From positions 114,638 through 178,637 of the forward strand of contig NMRA01000244.1 in assembly GCA_002633005.1 (NCBI GenBank): a stretch of DNA of 64,000 nt. Direction: 5' to 3'. Shown in pieces: positions 36,692 to 47,700 of this stretch (within the stretch, counting starts at the first letter, position 1; the number at the start of each line of letters is the position of its first letter). Made by a program: the position numbers and the translations under genes. Source of the stretch: Phoronis australis. Its lineage: Eukaryota; Phoronida; Phoronidae. The notes under the pieces are model-generated. The model did not search any database. It saw only the letters and a list, made by a program, of their open reading frames with translations, and had not been told where the DNA came from.

Positions 36692-37384
36692 CAGGGCCGG
36701 GGCGTGTTCGTGAGATGTGTTGCGAAACGGTTTATTTTTGACAGGTGTGACGTAGATCAAAGCAGCTGCATTGGCAAGACAGCTGTGTTGCAATGTTTAC
36801 CTAGATTTTAATCTAACTGAATACGGAACGATAACAGTACTCTTAACTCCAAGTTATCCCTCATGAGGTCACCCAATGGCCTGATCTAGTGGACTATGGT
36901 TTGGCATTTACTTGACCATGAGCGCCCGCGCAGAAACAGACTAAGATTCATCTATCACATCGCATTTTTATGCAATGTGTTCAATTTTACCTCTCATCTC
37001 AAGGGTGCACGTGTATGGAATGAGTTACACATTTTCGGCGGCGTAGGATGGTCATCACTGATGTACGTTGACACCTGGCTCTTCTCAGTCACTCATGACT
37101 GCTTGTCGTCGGCTTACAATCCTCGAAACGGGAACATTTCAACCAAATAAGAACTATAATCTAGGAAAGCGGGAAATTTGGGCTGCGCAATATTGCAAAC
37201 GCACTCGAGAACTGAGTGGAATTCGTAATTTTTGTTTCCAACGGCGGATTTTGGTCAAGAAGGAGGATTTTTGATCAAAGGGTCCTGCGTTGTATTTCCC
37301 GTTACACGTTCAGATTCTAGCACAGGAGGGATTGGGAATATAAGGATATAGCAAGGTGTCTTAGGCTTGACTGGGTGAATTTAC
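36692..37384. other. intergenic, nothing recognised
   Basis: Short ORFs without domains; the boundary with the following LINE relic is not sharp. Confidence 0.35.
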
Positions 37385-38240
37385 TTTTGCACTATGGGGA
37401 TGACACGGTGTTCTGTTTAGACTGCTCCAACTAATATTTAAAAGGATCTCTTGACGTTCTAGGCAAATTCCATGAATTCTAGGGGCTTAAACTAAATATG
37501 GGAAAACACACTCTGTGTGGATTGGTGCAGATAAGTAAGTTTGAAAACTTTTAACGAAGTTGACAGAAAAATATTGACCTCTTCAACAAGATCATTAACC
37601 TTGGCAGACTTACTGTAATTAATGCTCTCTTAATTGTAACTGGAATTGGTTCATTTTCTCCTTGCTTTGCCATCCTGATCCAGACATAGAACTTGAACAA
37701 AGATTTTTCAAGTTTATGAAGAATTTGAACAAAGGTTTTTCCAGTTTGTTTGGCGAGGCATAAATGGTAGAATGAAGAGAACTGAAAAGGCAGGCGAGAC
37801 AACGCCATACAGGGGACACAACTCGAAAACACAAAACTACTATTATACGACTTTACCTCGTCAAATCTCTTTGGTTGTTTTGGTTTTATAGACTTATTTC
37901 AGCTAATCAACGATGTTTTTGAAATACTTGCCGTGGCATTAGGCCTACTCATTGGCTGGGCACCAAATTCAATGTCATGTTGAGAGAGCCTTATTTGGAG
38001 TTACGTTCCGAATAAAACCGTTATGCTTAAAGATCCGGTACATGAAGTTTTTAACAAAAATGAAAGGAAAAGCGTGTTTTTAACGTGTTGGTGATGATGC
38101 ATTTTACTATCTATGTTCAAAGGAAAATTACAAATTTATTTTGGGTCTGAAGTGTTTGGTTACTTTGCCCAAATTTTGGACATCTTTAAGAAGAATGAAG
38201 ATTTTCAATATCAGAGCGAGTCCGGTACAACAGTAATATA
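37385..38240 (+). pseudogene. LINE reverse-transcriptase relic
   Basis: One frame reads LHYGDDTVFCLDCS, which is the Y-x-DD catalytic box. Next come VLGKFHEF, a stop, then GLKLNMGKTLCVWIGADK, the FSxxSGLKLNxxKT block of LINE reverse transcriptases. Further downstream, shifted frames give RFFKFMKNL and FGCFGFIDLFQLIND-like segments of the thumb and connection region. Several stops and frameshifts make it inactive. Confidence 0.65.
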
Positions 38241-38879
38241 ACTGTAAAATGAAACAGCGGTCATTTATTACCGTTCGTATGAAAATAGTTACCTTTACCA
38301 TTTGATGGACTCAGATAGACATTTCATTTTTTAGGAATCGTTCTGTGACTCGTTTGCTTTTGCATCCACCCTTAACGGCTATATGGACTTAGTGTATGTG
38401 AGCATTTTTTCTCATTTTAACCCAGAAATAAGAACTTTATTTGTAAGTCTTCCATTCCAAACTTCCCAAACTACTAACATCCATTACCTCTCACTTCATC
38501 CCTTCATTATCTCAAGAACCGCTTGACGAATCATGATGCAATTTGATACAAGCATATTTGCCGGGGATGTTCCGGTATCAGTCAGTTTTTGAACGGTTTT
38601 GATTGTATGGCACTTTCTGTTGGCCGTATTAGATTTCAACAAATAGTCTTTGTCTTTCAATTTTAGCCGAAAGACTTGACTATTTTTCTAAAGTTCACGC
38701 AAATTTAGAATGCGCAGGAACTAATGAATTTTTGAGCGGATTCAACTTCCATGGCACCCTATGTTGGCTCTTTTAGATTTTGAGCCGAAAAGATGACGCA
38801 GAGGTACGTAGTGGGAATTTGCCTTAACATAAGATTTTTGAACACAATTGAAAACTCGGATGTACAGTTGGTATGGCAG
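38241..38879. other. intergenic, nothing recognised
   Basis: Low-complexity AT-rich sequence with no supported feature. Confidence 0.4.
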
Positions 38880-39260
38880 ACCGCGCTCCATAAAGCCAAG
38901 GTTCAACTTCAAATTATACTGTATTGATTGTTGGTTTGAAAATGAACACTACCTATAACGCCAAGCTTCATTTTCACGTTATGACTAATCGAATGTTCAG
39001 AAGTAACTCAACCTCGCCCCAACACCCAGATTCAATCTCAAATTTAATCGATTGATCATTAGCCCATGTAGACGTTACCCACCCATAGATGTCACTCCTG
39101 GGCTCCTCCTCGGCCCATTTTAACAGTTCCAGAACTGCCCCCTAATCCTCAAACTCGATTGATCACTGGTTCATTTGAATGGGTGCTGATCCGTCCTTAA
39201 CACCGAAACTCATCTTAAAATTGTAACTCGATTAAGCATTAGCCATTAAACCAGCGTAAC
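38880..39260. repeat. degenerate tandem repeat, about 65-90 bp
   Basis: The pattern (AACGCCAAG)..TTCA.TTTCA.ATT...AATCGATTGATCATTAGCC recurs roughly four times near 38900, 38960, 39030 and 39200, with heavy divergence. Confidence 0.45.
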
Positions 39261-40579
39261 GCCCAAGTTCCTCTGCGTATTCGAATGATGACAATTGTGG
39301 CATTCCAAGCCGTCTCTTTTGAAACTTTCGTCGTCATCCTTTCAAAACACGTTTGTGATTTAAACAGTAATATGTGAATATAAACTCGAAATGACACAGA
39401 TGATTTTAGACTTACACATTTCAAAGTACTCGAGGTGAACAAATAATAATGAATTTTATTCCACAAATTGATCACAACCACAATACAATTAATCACATTA
39501 GCGATAAGGATAAACACTTCAACATTGTTGCAATGTGTTTCAAACTCAGTTTACGTCACTCATTGATATAATTCTCAGCAGCTCTAGTTTGTTGAAGACA
39601 TGTTGTGACGCATGTGACGTTAATATTTTATAAAGTGTAGTTAAAATTCCACATATGCTAATAAAGTCAGGCCGAAACAGAAAACTTCAACTTCGCGGCA
39701 GTGACTTTTTGTCGCTGAAGCAATCACGAACACTGTTTGGTCCATGGTATGAAAATGCAAATAAGAACGCTAAATCGCCCTATCAAAAACCAAAACAAAA
39801 GGTTCCATCCAAAACATGAAACAAAACAATGGTTTTGAAGACGGCGCAAAATGAGAGTTTAAGTGACGTTGCCCAATAAAATAATACCAAATACAAAATC
39901 TGTACATTATTCAAAGTCTCGCAATCATCATTATCATAGTTAATATTAAACTATATCCGGTTGCCGTGCCAGCGGATGCACGTGATCTGCCACACATCTT
40001 AGCCGTACCGTTGGACTCCTGAAACACAAGCAAGGGTGTTGTGCTTAGTCTTACACCTGGCAGGTTGCCAAGACATTTAAAAGCTGCGTTTCGCCCTGTT
40101 TTGCTGGCTAAGAAACGAAAATCAAATTACGCATTTTTCTCTCATAAAATTGGCTTCATACTTTTCCTTTCCGTGGTAGGATTCTTTTTCCGTTGGCAAC
40201 AAGATCATTTGAAACCTTTAGCGACTCGAAAAAGCTTCAGAGTTGTATTGGGATTGGTCAACTTTAGAGAGCTCTAAAAAGAGGCATGAACAAATTGCCT
40301 GTGACTTAACTTGTTGGCTCAATTGGTAATTATTGAAGATCGAGTGAACGTGGCAATGATCTCAAACTCCAAAAAAACGTTTGCGTTGAGAAGCCAATGT
40401 TGACATCTAAACAGCGGCAAAATGTCTGACTCAGAGCCATAGTACATAACAGACTAATGTACACAAATAGTGCTACCGAGAATTTCGGGTTGTAAACCTC
40501 GACGTGTAAGAAAGACATGGGTGACCAAACTCTGTCCCGTTGCATTCTGAACTTAAAAACTAAAAGATGCTGTGTATTA
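39261..40579. other. intergenic, nothing recognised
   Basis: Only short unsupported ORFs; it separates the degenerate repeat from the MITE. Confidence 0.4.
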
Positions 40580-41176
40580 TGGTGGGCGGTTGAGGGGAAA
40601 GTGTCGCCGTAAAATTACGCTCGTAATTACGAGCGTAAATTAAATTGCAGGAGTGTCGCCGTACAATTACGCTCGTAAATTAAATGGGGAAAAGTTTCGC
40701 CGTAAAATTACGCTCGTAATTACGAGCGTACGTTAAATTGCAAAAGTGTTGCAGTAAAATTACACCCGTAAATTAAATGGGGGAAATGTCGCCGTAAATT
40801 ACGCTCGTAAAATACCTTAAGAACGTTACAAATTTAAACCAATCAGTGATGACCTAACATATCCGACTGTTGCTGGGCAGCTCGTTCTTGCACAATCGCT
40901 GACATGGTAGCAGCAATTTGATCCGCCATGATTCAGCGCTTGGAGTCATGAAAACCGTCAGTAAATAAGTATGTTTATGAGCGCGCGCGATCGTGGATTG
41001 TAAAACCCAACGTCATTGGCTAAGAGTTTAAACTAAATTACGAGCGTAATTTTACGCCGTAAAGAATTAAATTACGCTCGTAATTTTACGGCGTAATTAA
41101 CGGCGTAAACAACGGCGTAATGTACACAATTACGCTCGTATTTTTCCGGCGACACTTTCCCCCCAACGGCCCATCA
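40580..41176. mobile_element. 597-bp MITE with TA target duplication
   Basis: Left end TGGTGGGCGGTTGAGGGGAA; the reverse complement of the right end is TGATGGGCCGTTGGGGGGAA. Both then read AGTGTCGCCG. TA flanks both sides (40578-40579 and 41177-41178). Inside, TTACGCTCGTAA and TTACGAGCGTAA recur more than ten times in both orientations, many as the palindrome TTACGCTCGTAATTACGAGCGTAA split over copies. No ORF: a non-autonomous DNA transposon with a TA target, as in Tc1/mariner-type elements (superfamily inferred). Confidence 0.85.
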
Positions 41177-41543
41177 TAGTGTATCATTAAAAGCGTGAAT
41201 ATTTAAATTTGTAGCAAGCGCCACCTTGAGACTTCCTGGAGAACTGTTTGTACAAGTATAATGAGGAAGAGAAACAATATTTAAATAAAATGATACACTT
41301 AAAAGCAAGTGTGAGCATATAGAAAACCCCAGTAATTCCAAATATTACGCAATCATTATTCGATAGTGAAATGAACAAATAATAAAAACTGTGCCATGTT
41401 TTCTTAGGGTAACGATGACATTTTACCACTCATTTACATAAAAATAGTTTGCAAAACTAGACTTTCGCGAAATTGTAATGGTAACAGCACACCCGAAGAC
41501 CCGGGGTTGCTTGTAAATTAGTAATTCATTTGCATATTCACTA

Positions 41544-41549
41544 TTTAAT
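41544..41549 (-). terminator. polyadenylation signal of the alpha-2/delta gene
   Basis: ATTAAA on the minus strand, about 40 bp after the stop codon. A common variant signal at a plausible distance. Confidence 0.4.
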
Positions 41550-41587
41550 GAAAAGTAGCATCTTTAAAATACTGTCTCGTTGCAATG

Positions 41588-41725
41588 CTAAAGTTCCACA
41601 GCGGTAAAAAGATCACAAAGACCAAAGATGAAACTTATCCATCCAGCACTTTTTAAAAATAATTGTACACGGTCTGGTACACGTTTCACCAGACTTGTGT
41701 ACGTTACGTATGTGGGTCCATTGCA
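41588..41725 (-). CDS. CACNA2D: alpha-2/delta terminal exon
   Basis: It encodes CNGPTYVTYTSLVKRVP and a hydrophobic end, GWISFIFGLCDLFTAVEL, then TAG. It corresponds to the C(G/N)G step and the C-terminal anchor peptide of the family. The start at 41725 assumes acceptor gtgatcag. An alternative acceptor (tcacag at about 41759) and full retention of the short intron are all in frame. Confidence 0.75.
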   Translation of the reverse strand, partial: CNGPTYVTYTSLVKRVPDRVQLFLKSAGWISFIFGLCDLFTAVEL

Positions 41726-44700
41726 CTGATCACCTGCACTTTGTAACTCACGTGCTTCCTGTGACCTACAGCAAATTACTAGAGAACAACTTACGCGAAC
41801 ATCTGTATTGTAGCAGTGGTTGGACGGCCGCCGTCTGTACGCCGTTGCCTTGTAGTATTCACACCCGTCATCATCAGGGTCGCGAGGTAAACTTGCGTTA
41901 AGGATACTACTTACAGAATGGAAGCCCCCTTCTCTCCACTGGAATGACGCGGAGGAGCTGGGCTTTTTGCGGTAAAAGCCACGATCATCATATCGCAATG
42001 TTTTTGTCGATTACGTAATCTCTGCTAATGCTTACCCTCGGTGAATGTGAGTATAGGTGTACGGTTAAGTGTGTCTTAAAACAGCAAAAAATGAGTTCCG
42101 TCGAAAAAAATAAATTACCACTTACCTCTATATAAAATTGGTCTCAACTTGTTAATTACTCGGATCCGAATTGATTTTTGGTCTTACGGGAATAGAAAGT
42201 TAGCCTCAAAATCGAACACGCGATATCACGGTTACTGCGACTAGATAACTCAACCCTGTTTTGAGAATTCAGCCAACCCTGGTTTTGTCCCTTGCTTATG
42301 CTCCATTGGCCTCCCACTCGAATGATAAAAACACTTACTCAGAGTGTCACAGAATAGACATTTGTAAAGAAACTTCTGTCTGTGTATGGTTTTTGAGATG
42401 TATGGCTTAATCAGTGTGTGGTAAATCAAGCGTATTTCTTGACAGTTTTTTCTCAACGACTGTTATGTGCAAGACTGGCAATCGGATATCGCATGTAACG
42501 CAAAACTGCCTTACTATGTGAGATATAAAACAATGTATTGTCTTGAGAATTATCTAGAAGTAAATAGTATCCCACGTGTTTTTATCCAGTTTCTGACTCG
42601 ATGGCGATGTTCAAATCATTCGTTACTAGTGGAAAGAGGTCGCCACACAAATATTCCCTATGAAAATAGGTTGCGTGAGTTATGTAATTCGGGATGTGTA
42701 GAGGACGTACGAACCACGTTGCGTTAGTTTGCAGTCCGTATAAAGACCTTCTGGTTACGTACTTAAGTGATCGTTTTTGTCATTCTCCCACGACATCTCA
42801 ATTTGAATCTCTCGTGAGAACTTCGATATCCTACTTCTAAAATTCGTCCGTCACTCTCAAACGTCACACCTTATTACCCAGTTTGTAACGCATCTGACAG
42901 TGTACATGTCATGTATATATTTCAATAAATCACTAGAATAGACATTTTGGTTCTTCAGTGGTGGGCGGTCTTTCCCAAAGTCTTTGTGGTAATTCGTTTA
43001 ATTAAAACATAGGTCACGCTAGTCGGTTTAGCAGACTTTGTAAGGAGCTTTCAAATTTGCTCCAGAGTTGACGAGGTTTACATAGCAGGATTTTATTTTA
43101 AAGAGCCGAATGCAAATCCACTGCTAACATCTAACCATACAAATGTTTTGGGAAAAACGGCACCTCAGTCGATCCACAGGCTACTTTGAAATGTTTCAGT
43201 TGAACAATTTTTACCACTGAGACGATCTGCTAATATACCGCACAACAACCAATACTTAGCTGCAGCTATAAGAAATAAACATTCTCGCCAAATTGACGTT
43301 TGACGTCTCGTGAGATCATAACAGCCATATTTTTTTCAAATCACGAAATTAAATGAAATTAAAAGGTCGATCACCAGATCGTATTGTTCGACCACAAAAT
43401 ATGATTCTGAAAAACTTAGCAACTCGCACATACGAATAGGTAGAGATTGCCATTGCCGCCATCTAGTGCCAAGGTCAAAGAACACGTGCGTAACCAAACA
43501 CGTCAAACCCAGACTGGGCGACAAAAGGATATATTGAGTGGACTCTTTAGGTTCGTTGGAGACAGTCATGTTGCCACATCCATCAGTGCACTCTACGTCC
43601 AGTTGTAGTAGATAGAGGTTGGTATTAGGAACGTTGTTTATCGTGTATGTCCTAGGACAGGGAGGTAAATAAGGAAAGACTCAGTTAGACATACTGACGT
43701 GCAAGGTAAACCAACGTCAGTTCACACAGTAGCGCCACCGTAAGTCTTACTCGCAAACTAATGATACCACTAGACTCCCACCTTACGCAGTCGTGATTGA
43801 CGTGGGCGAAAATGCAGCCAATGAACATGGCTTACGTGTTTCCCCTTTGATATGCAGTACCATGATAGGTTTGTGGCATTTATGAGCTAAGGTAACTGTT
43901 CGGGTGTACACTTAAAATTATGACGTATCTCATTAACCCAAAAAATATAAAACAGCTTATTAAAATGACTTATTCTTATTAAAATGGCATAGGCAAAAAA
44001 TTGTCGTGCTTAAGGTGATAGAGTGACGTCATCGTTGGCTTACGTTATAAATGAAGCTTTTGGAGAAAATGCACACATTTGAGCAAGCTACAAGAGTGCT
44101 AATGGAAACTAAGTATATTTGTCACAAGCAATACGGCAACAACACCGACTTTTATAATCACATGATCGCTAACATTAACAAATCCATTTGATAACAATGA
44201 CACCTGTTCCTTGTGACAAGAATTAAAAATGGACGCACAAGGAACTATGTTCGGTATTACTGGTAGCTCCTCTCGCAGCCAATGAAACTAATCTTACGTC
44301 TAAAACGTGTACTTTACCGTTGGATTACCTTACAATAGGGTATCAGTTCAGAACAGCAGATCATGTGATTATAAATTTTTATTAAAGGCACATATTCTGG
44401 CATTTCGTAAAGCAATTTAAGTAGACAATTTTGGCAACGTCTTGGACGTCCCTAAATCTTTCGGAACACAAAATCTACTTTCGACGTCAGGAAGAAAGAC
44501 ATTTTGGAAACATGAGGACAGGAAAACTTGAGATTGGTTTTAATGAGACGACAAGACCTGCCAAGAATGTTCTATTGTGAAAAGTACATATTAGATACTT
44601 ATCTTTAACAGATTCGCACGAGACCGAGCAACCACTAGAACCGTCACAGTTATTATTGCTATGTAGAAGAAGAAAAAACAGTCATGCAGTCTTCTTACAA

Positions 44701-47700
44701 TAGTCAACAAGCAAAGGTTAAATGTTCGTGATCTAGAATGCATTCACTGTGCATACTTCTTTATTGCAAAAACAGGGGTGGTAATAAAACCCTTTCCGCG
44801 AACCGCAGAACACTTACCACTTAGGTGGAACGCTTACTACGGATGCGGAACCCTGTCCACTCTTTCCAAAACAGCATGCACCGCAAAAACGAAAGCTGAA
44901 CTACAACCACACACCTGTTCACGCACCACCGCCGAAAAAAATTTATTTGTGTAGTAAGGGACTCGGTGGTCCGCTCTCGTGGTGACAGGGGTCCGCTCCA
45001 TGGTAAGTACATAATACTCCCTGAATAACAAAATCCTGATCTTGCAGACGCCACAAAAATTTGATGTCACACTACGCGTTTTCAATCTTTGCATATCCGT
45101 AAATTGATACCACGCCCTATGATTTCTATGTGCTTCAAAACTATTTGGCCGTATCACGGTCTTTCCTTGAGGACAGTCAAATGGCTTCTATGAAAAGTCG
45201 GGTCTCAAGGAGCAACTGAAAATTTTCGTGGTAACCTGCCATGCCAGCAGTCATTCTGCAAATAATAGGAAAATAAACACTCCGTGCAGAAGATAATCAC
45301 AAAGCACAGGCAAAATTCCTTAAAATCTCGAAAGAAAAGTCAATGTAACATAATAAAAATGACGAATACAACAATATTCACAATACAGTAATAAAGTGTT
45401 CAAGAGTGACTCTGACGTCACAAATGCAGTCATTCCTACTGGTTGAAAGTTGGAAAATCAGGCACTCTCTTTTCACCAAAGGTAGCTCAAAAAGGACAAC
45501 GATAAATTATTCCAGTGGATTCCGCGTTGGCTTTTGTGAGTATACATGATCACGCACAGAACAAAGCGTCAAGTGCAGCATAAGAACTCGATTCAACAGA
45601 CTTTTTCTTCAGCCTACATCACGTACCCTCGACGTATCCTTTCCTCACTGAAAGTCCGATAGAAAGCAGAATTACTATGGTAAATTCCCGGTGTCGACAA
45701 GTGTAGAAACGGAACTGTATTGGAATGTATGTGTTTGGTTCGCAGTGACAACTTCCGTCACTACCCCGAAATAATCTACACAAACAGCGTCATCTAGAGG
45801 AGTAGCACTGTAAACTGTTGATGACTCGGGCATCTCACTGTTTAACAGAACGGAGTAACAGTCCATTGAAAGATGGAAAATCCCTTTCGAGTAACTGACG
45901 TCGGTCACAAATGTCACAAATAGTGAACGACTGAACCAACCAGAGGCACGCCGGGATAGTCAATCAGCCGGCTTTTGTGTTTCGTGTTTCACCTCGGATC
46001 CGTTATTGTTATTTGATTTCGTGACATTGTAAAGGTCTTCCCTTACGACATGGTGACAGTCACTACTAATTTGAGACTGGCGCAGTACGCAAAAAACATT
46101 TTTAAAACTATTTTTCTCATCAATTCAAAAGACATCTAAGTTTTTGTCATACTTCTTCACCTTCCGCATACGCATGCGTAAACAAATAAACTATTACATT
46201 GGCCAATATAAATATCAAGCTTTTGGATGGGAAAAGTTGCTCTTTAGAAATCTCGTGCTAGCAGGCTATTTTTGCATTTATGTTTTATCTAAATAAACAG
46301 CGGACTAATTATAAATTTCAGGAATTGGCAATAACTTTAATAAAGATACCCCATAAGAGCGGTAGTAAAAAATTCACCAAGGAGTTACAGCAGTAGTTGG
46401 ATGCAGTTTACCCACAACGACCGCCATGATTTCATGACAGGGTCACAATACCTGCAGTAAGGAATTATCTTAACATTTTGTCTGGGAATGACATCAGCAG
46501 TTATTGCGGTATTTCATACAGAGCTAGGTCACGTGACTGAGTGGGTGGAATGCGCTTTTGAAACTATGTTGGAGTTTAACAACGTAGACACAAAGTTGAA
46601 AGGGTTCATGGGGTATATGATGAGGTTATTCTCTGGGTTGTGTTAACTATAATGTTTGTATTGGTGCCTTGTCTTAGATTTTAGGGGGTATCAGGAGTTG
46701 CCGGCTTCACCAGAAATTCGCAATTTATATCCTTCTTCACATTCTCAAAGTTTTGTGGATCTCTGGGACAATAAATAGCCGTAGATCCTAGAAACATAAC
46801 TCGAACAAACGTCCAGTGAAAACAATACAGACCACAGTCACATTGCAGGGGGTGTTAAAACAACTGAAGTGCAGTAATTCAATTTCCGGTGTCGCATAAT
46901 CGGATGACAAACAAAAATGTGCGGATTGGAAATATCTACATTTGACGAGAGATTTCAGGAAGACAGCAACTGCTAAGTGGGAAAATGACGTGACATAAGG
47001 GAGACCAGGAGCACGAAGGCGTAGAGCCCAGTAAAACGAGGTACGAAGTCCATTGTAGTGGGGCGCGAAGCCCAGAGCAACCCACGTAGATTGGTGTAAC
47101 AGGGAAAGAAGTCCAATGTGGCGACGCACGTATTTCAGCAAAATTAAGTCCGGTATAATGAGGAGTGATATCCAGGATATCAAGAAACGAAACCCAGCAC
47201 GAAGAAGCTCTTTGACAAGTGAAGGATAGAAAGCATGTGAATTGAATATAAGAACGCGATGATACTCACCCACGTCTGTTTGAGCAACCTACACATTTTT
47301 TTAATGAAATTCTTTTTTTAGCGTAATAAAGGCGCATCTTTTTAACACAAGACACTTCGTTGACAACCCTGGGTTCACTGGCACAAAAGGTACGTCTAAA
47401 TTCGGCTTTTTCTTCATCAGTGGCATTTGCTAGGTAATCTCGCAGTTCTTGGAACTTTGCTATGTCTTGCACATTTTCGCCTTCCAGTTGGTTTTCGTTA
47501 ACTATGTCATACACCATGCCAGGACAATCTAGAGAATTATCGGCTCCCGTATGATCACTGTGTTTATAAGTTCCTATAAGCAGACACATAGTAGTGGAAA
47601 ACAAAACTCATAAACCAAGATAGTGCTGGACCCAATAACCCACAATAAGTATGTGAACACGGGGTGAAAAGGAACGCAACTAAAAAAGAATATATACTTG

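Noticed and set aside
44837-45157. Minus-strand ORF of 106 codons as an extra alpha-2/delta exon
   Set aside because: No similarity to the family, and the neighbouring real exons already join in phase.
46788-47273. 161-codon hydrophobic minus-strand ORF, at first sight a membrane protein
   Set aside because: It overlaps a degenerate minisatellite, starts at the splice donor of an alpha-2/delta exon and has no recognisable topology or family.
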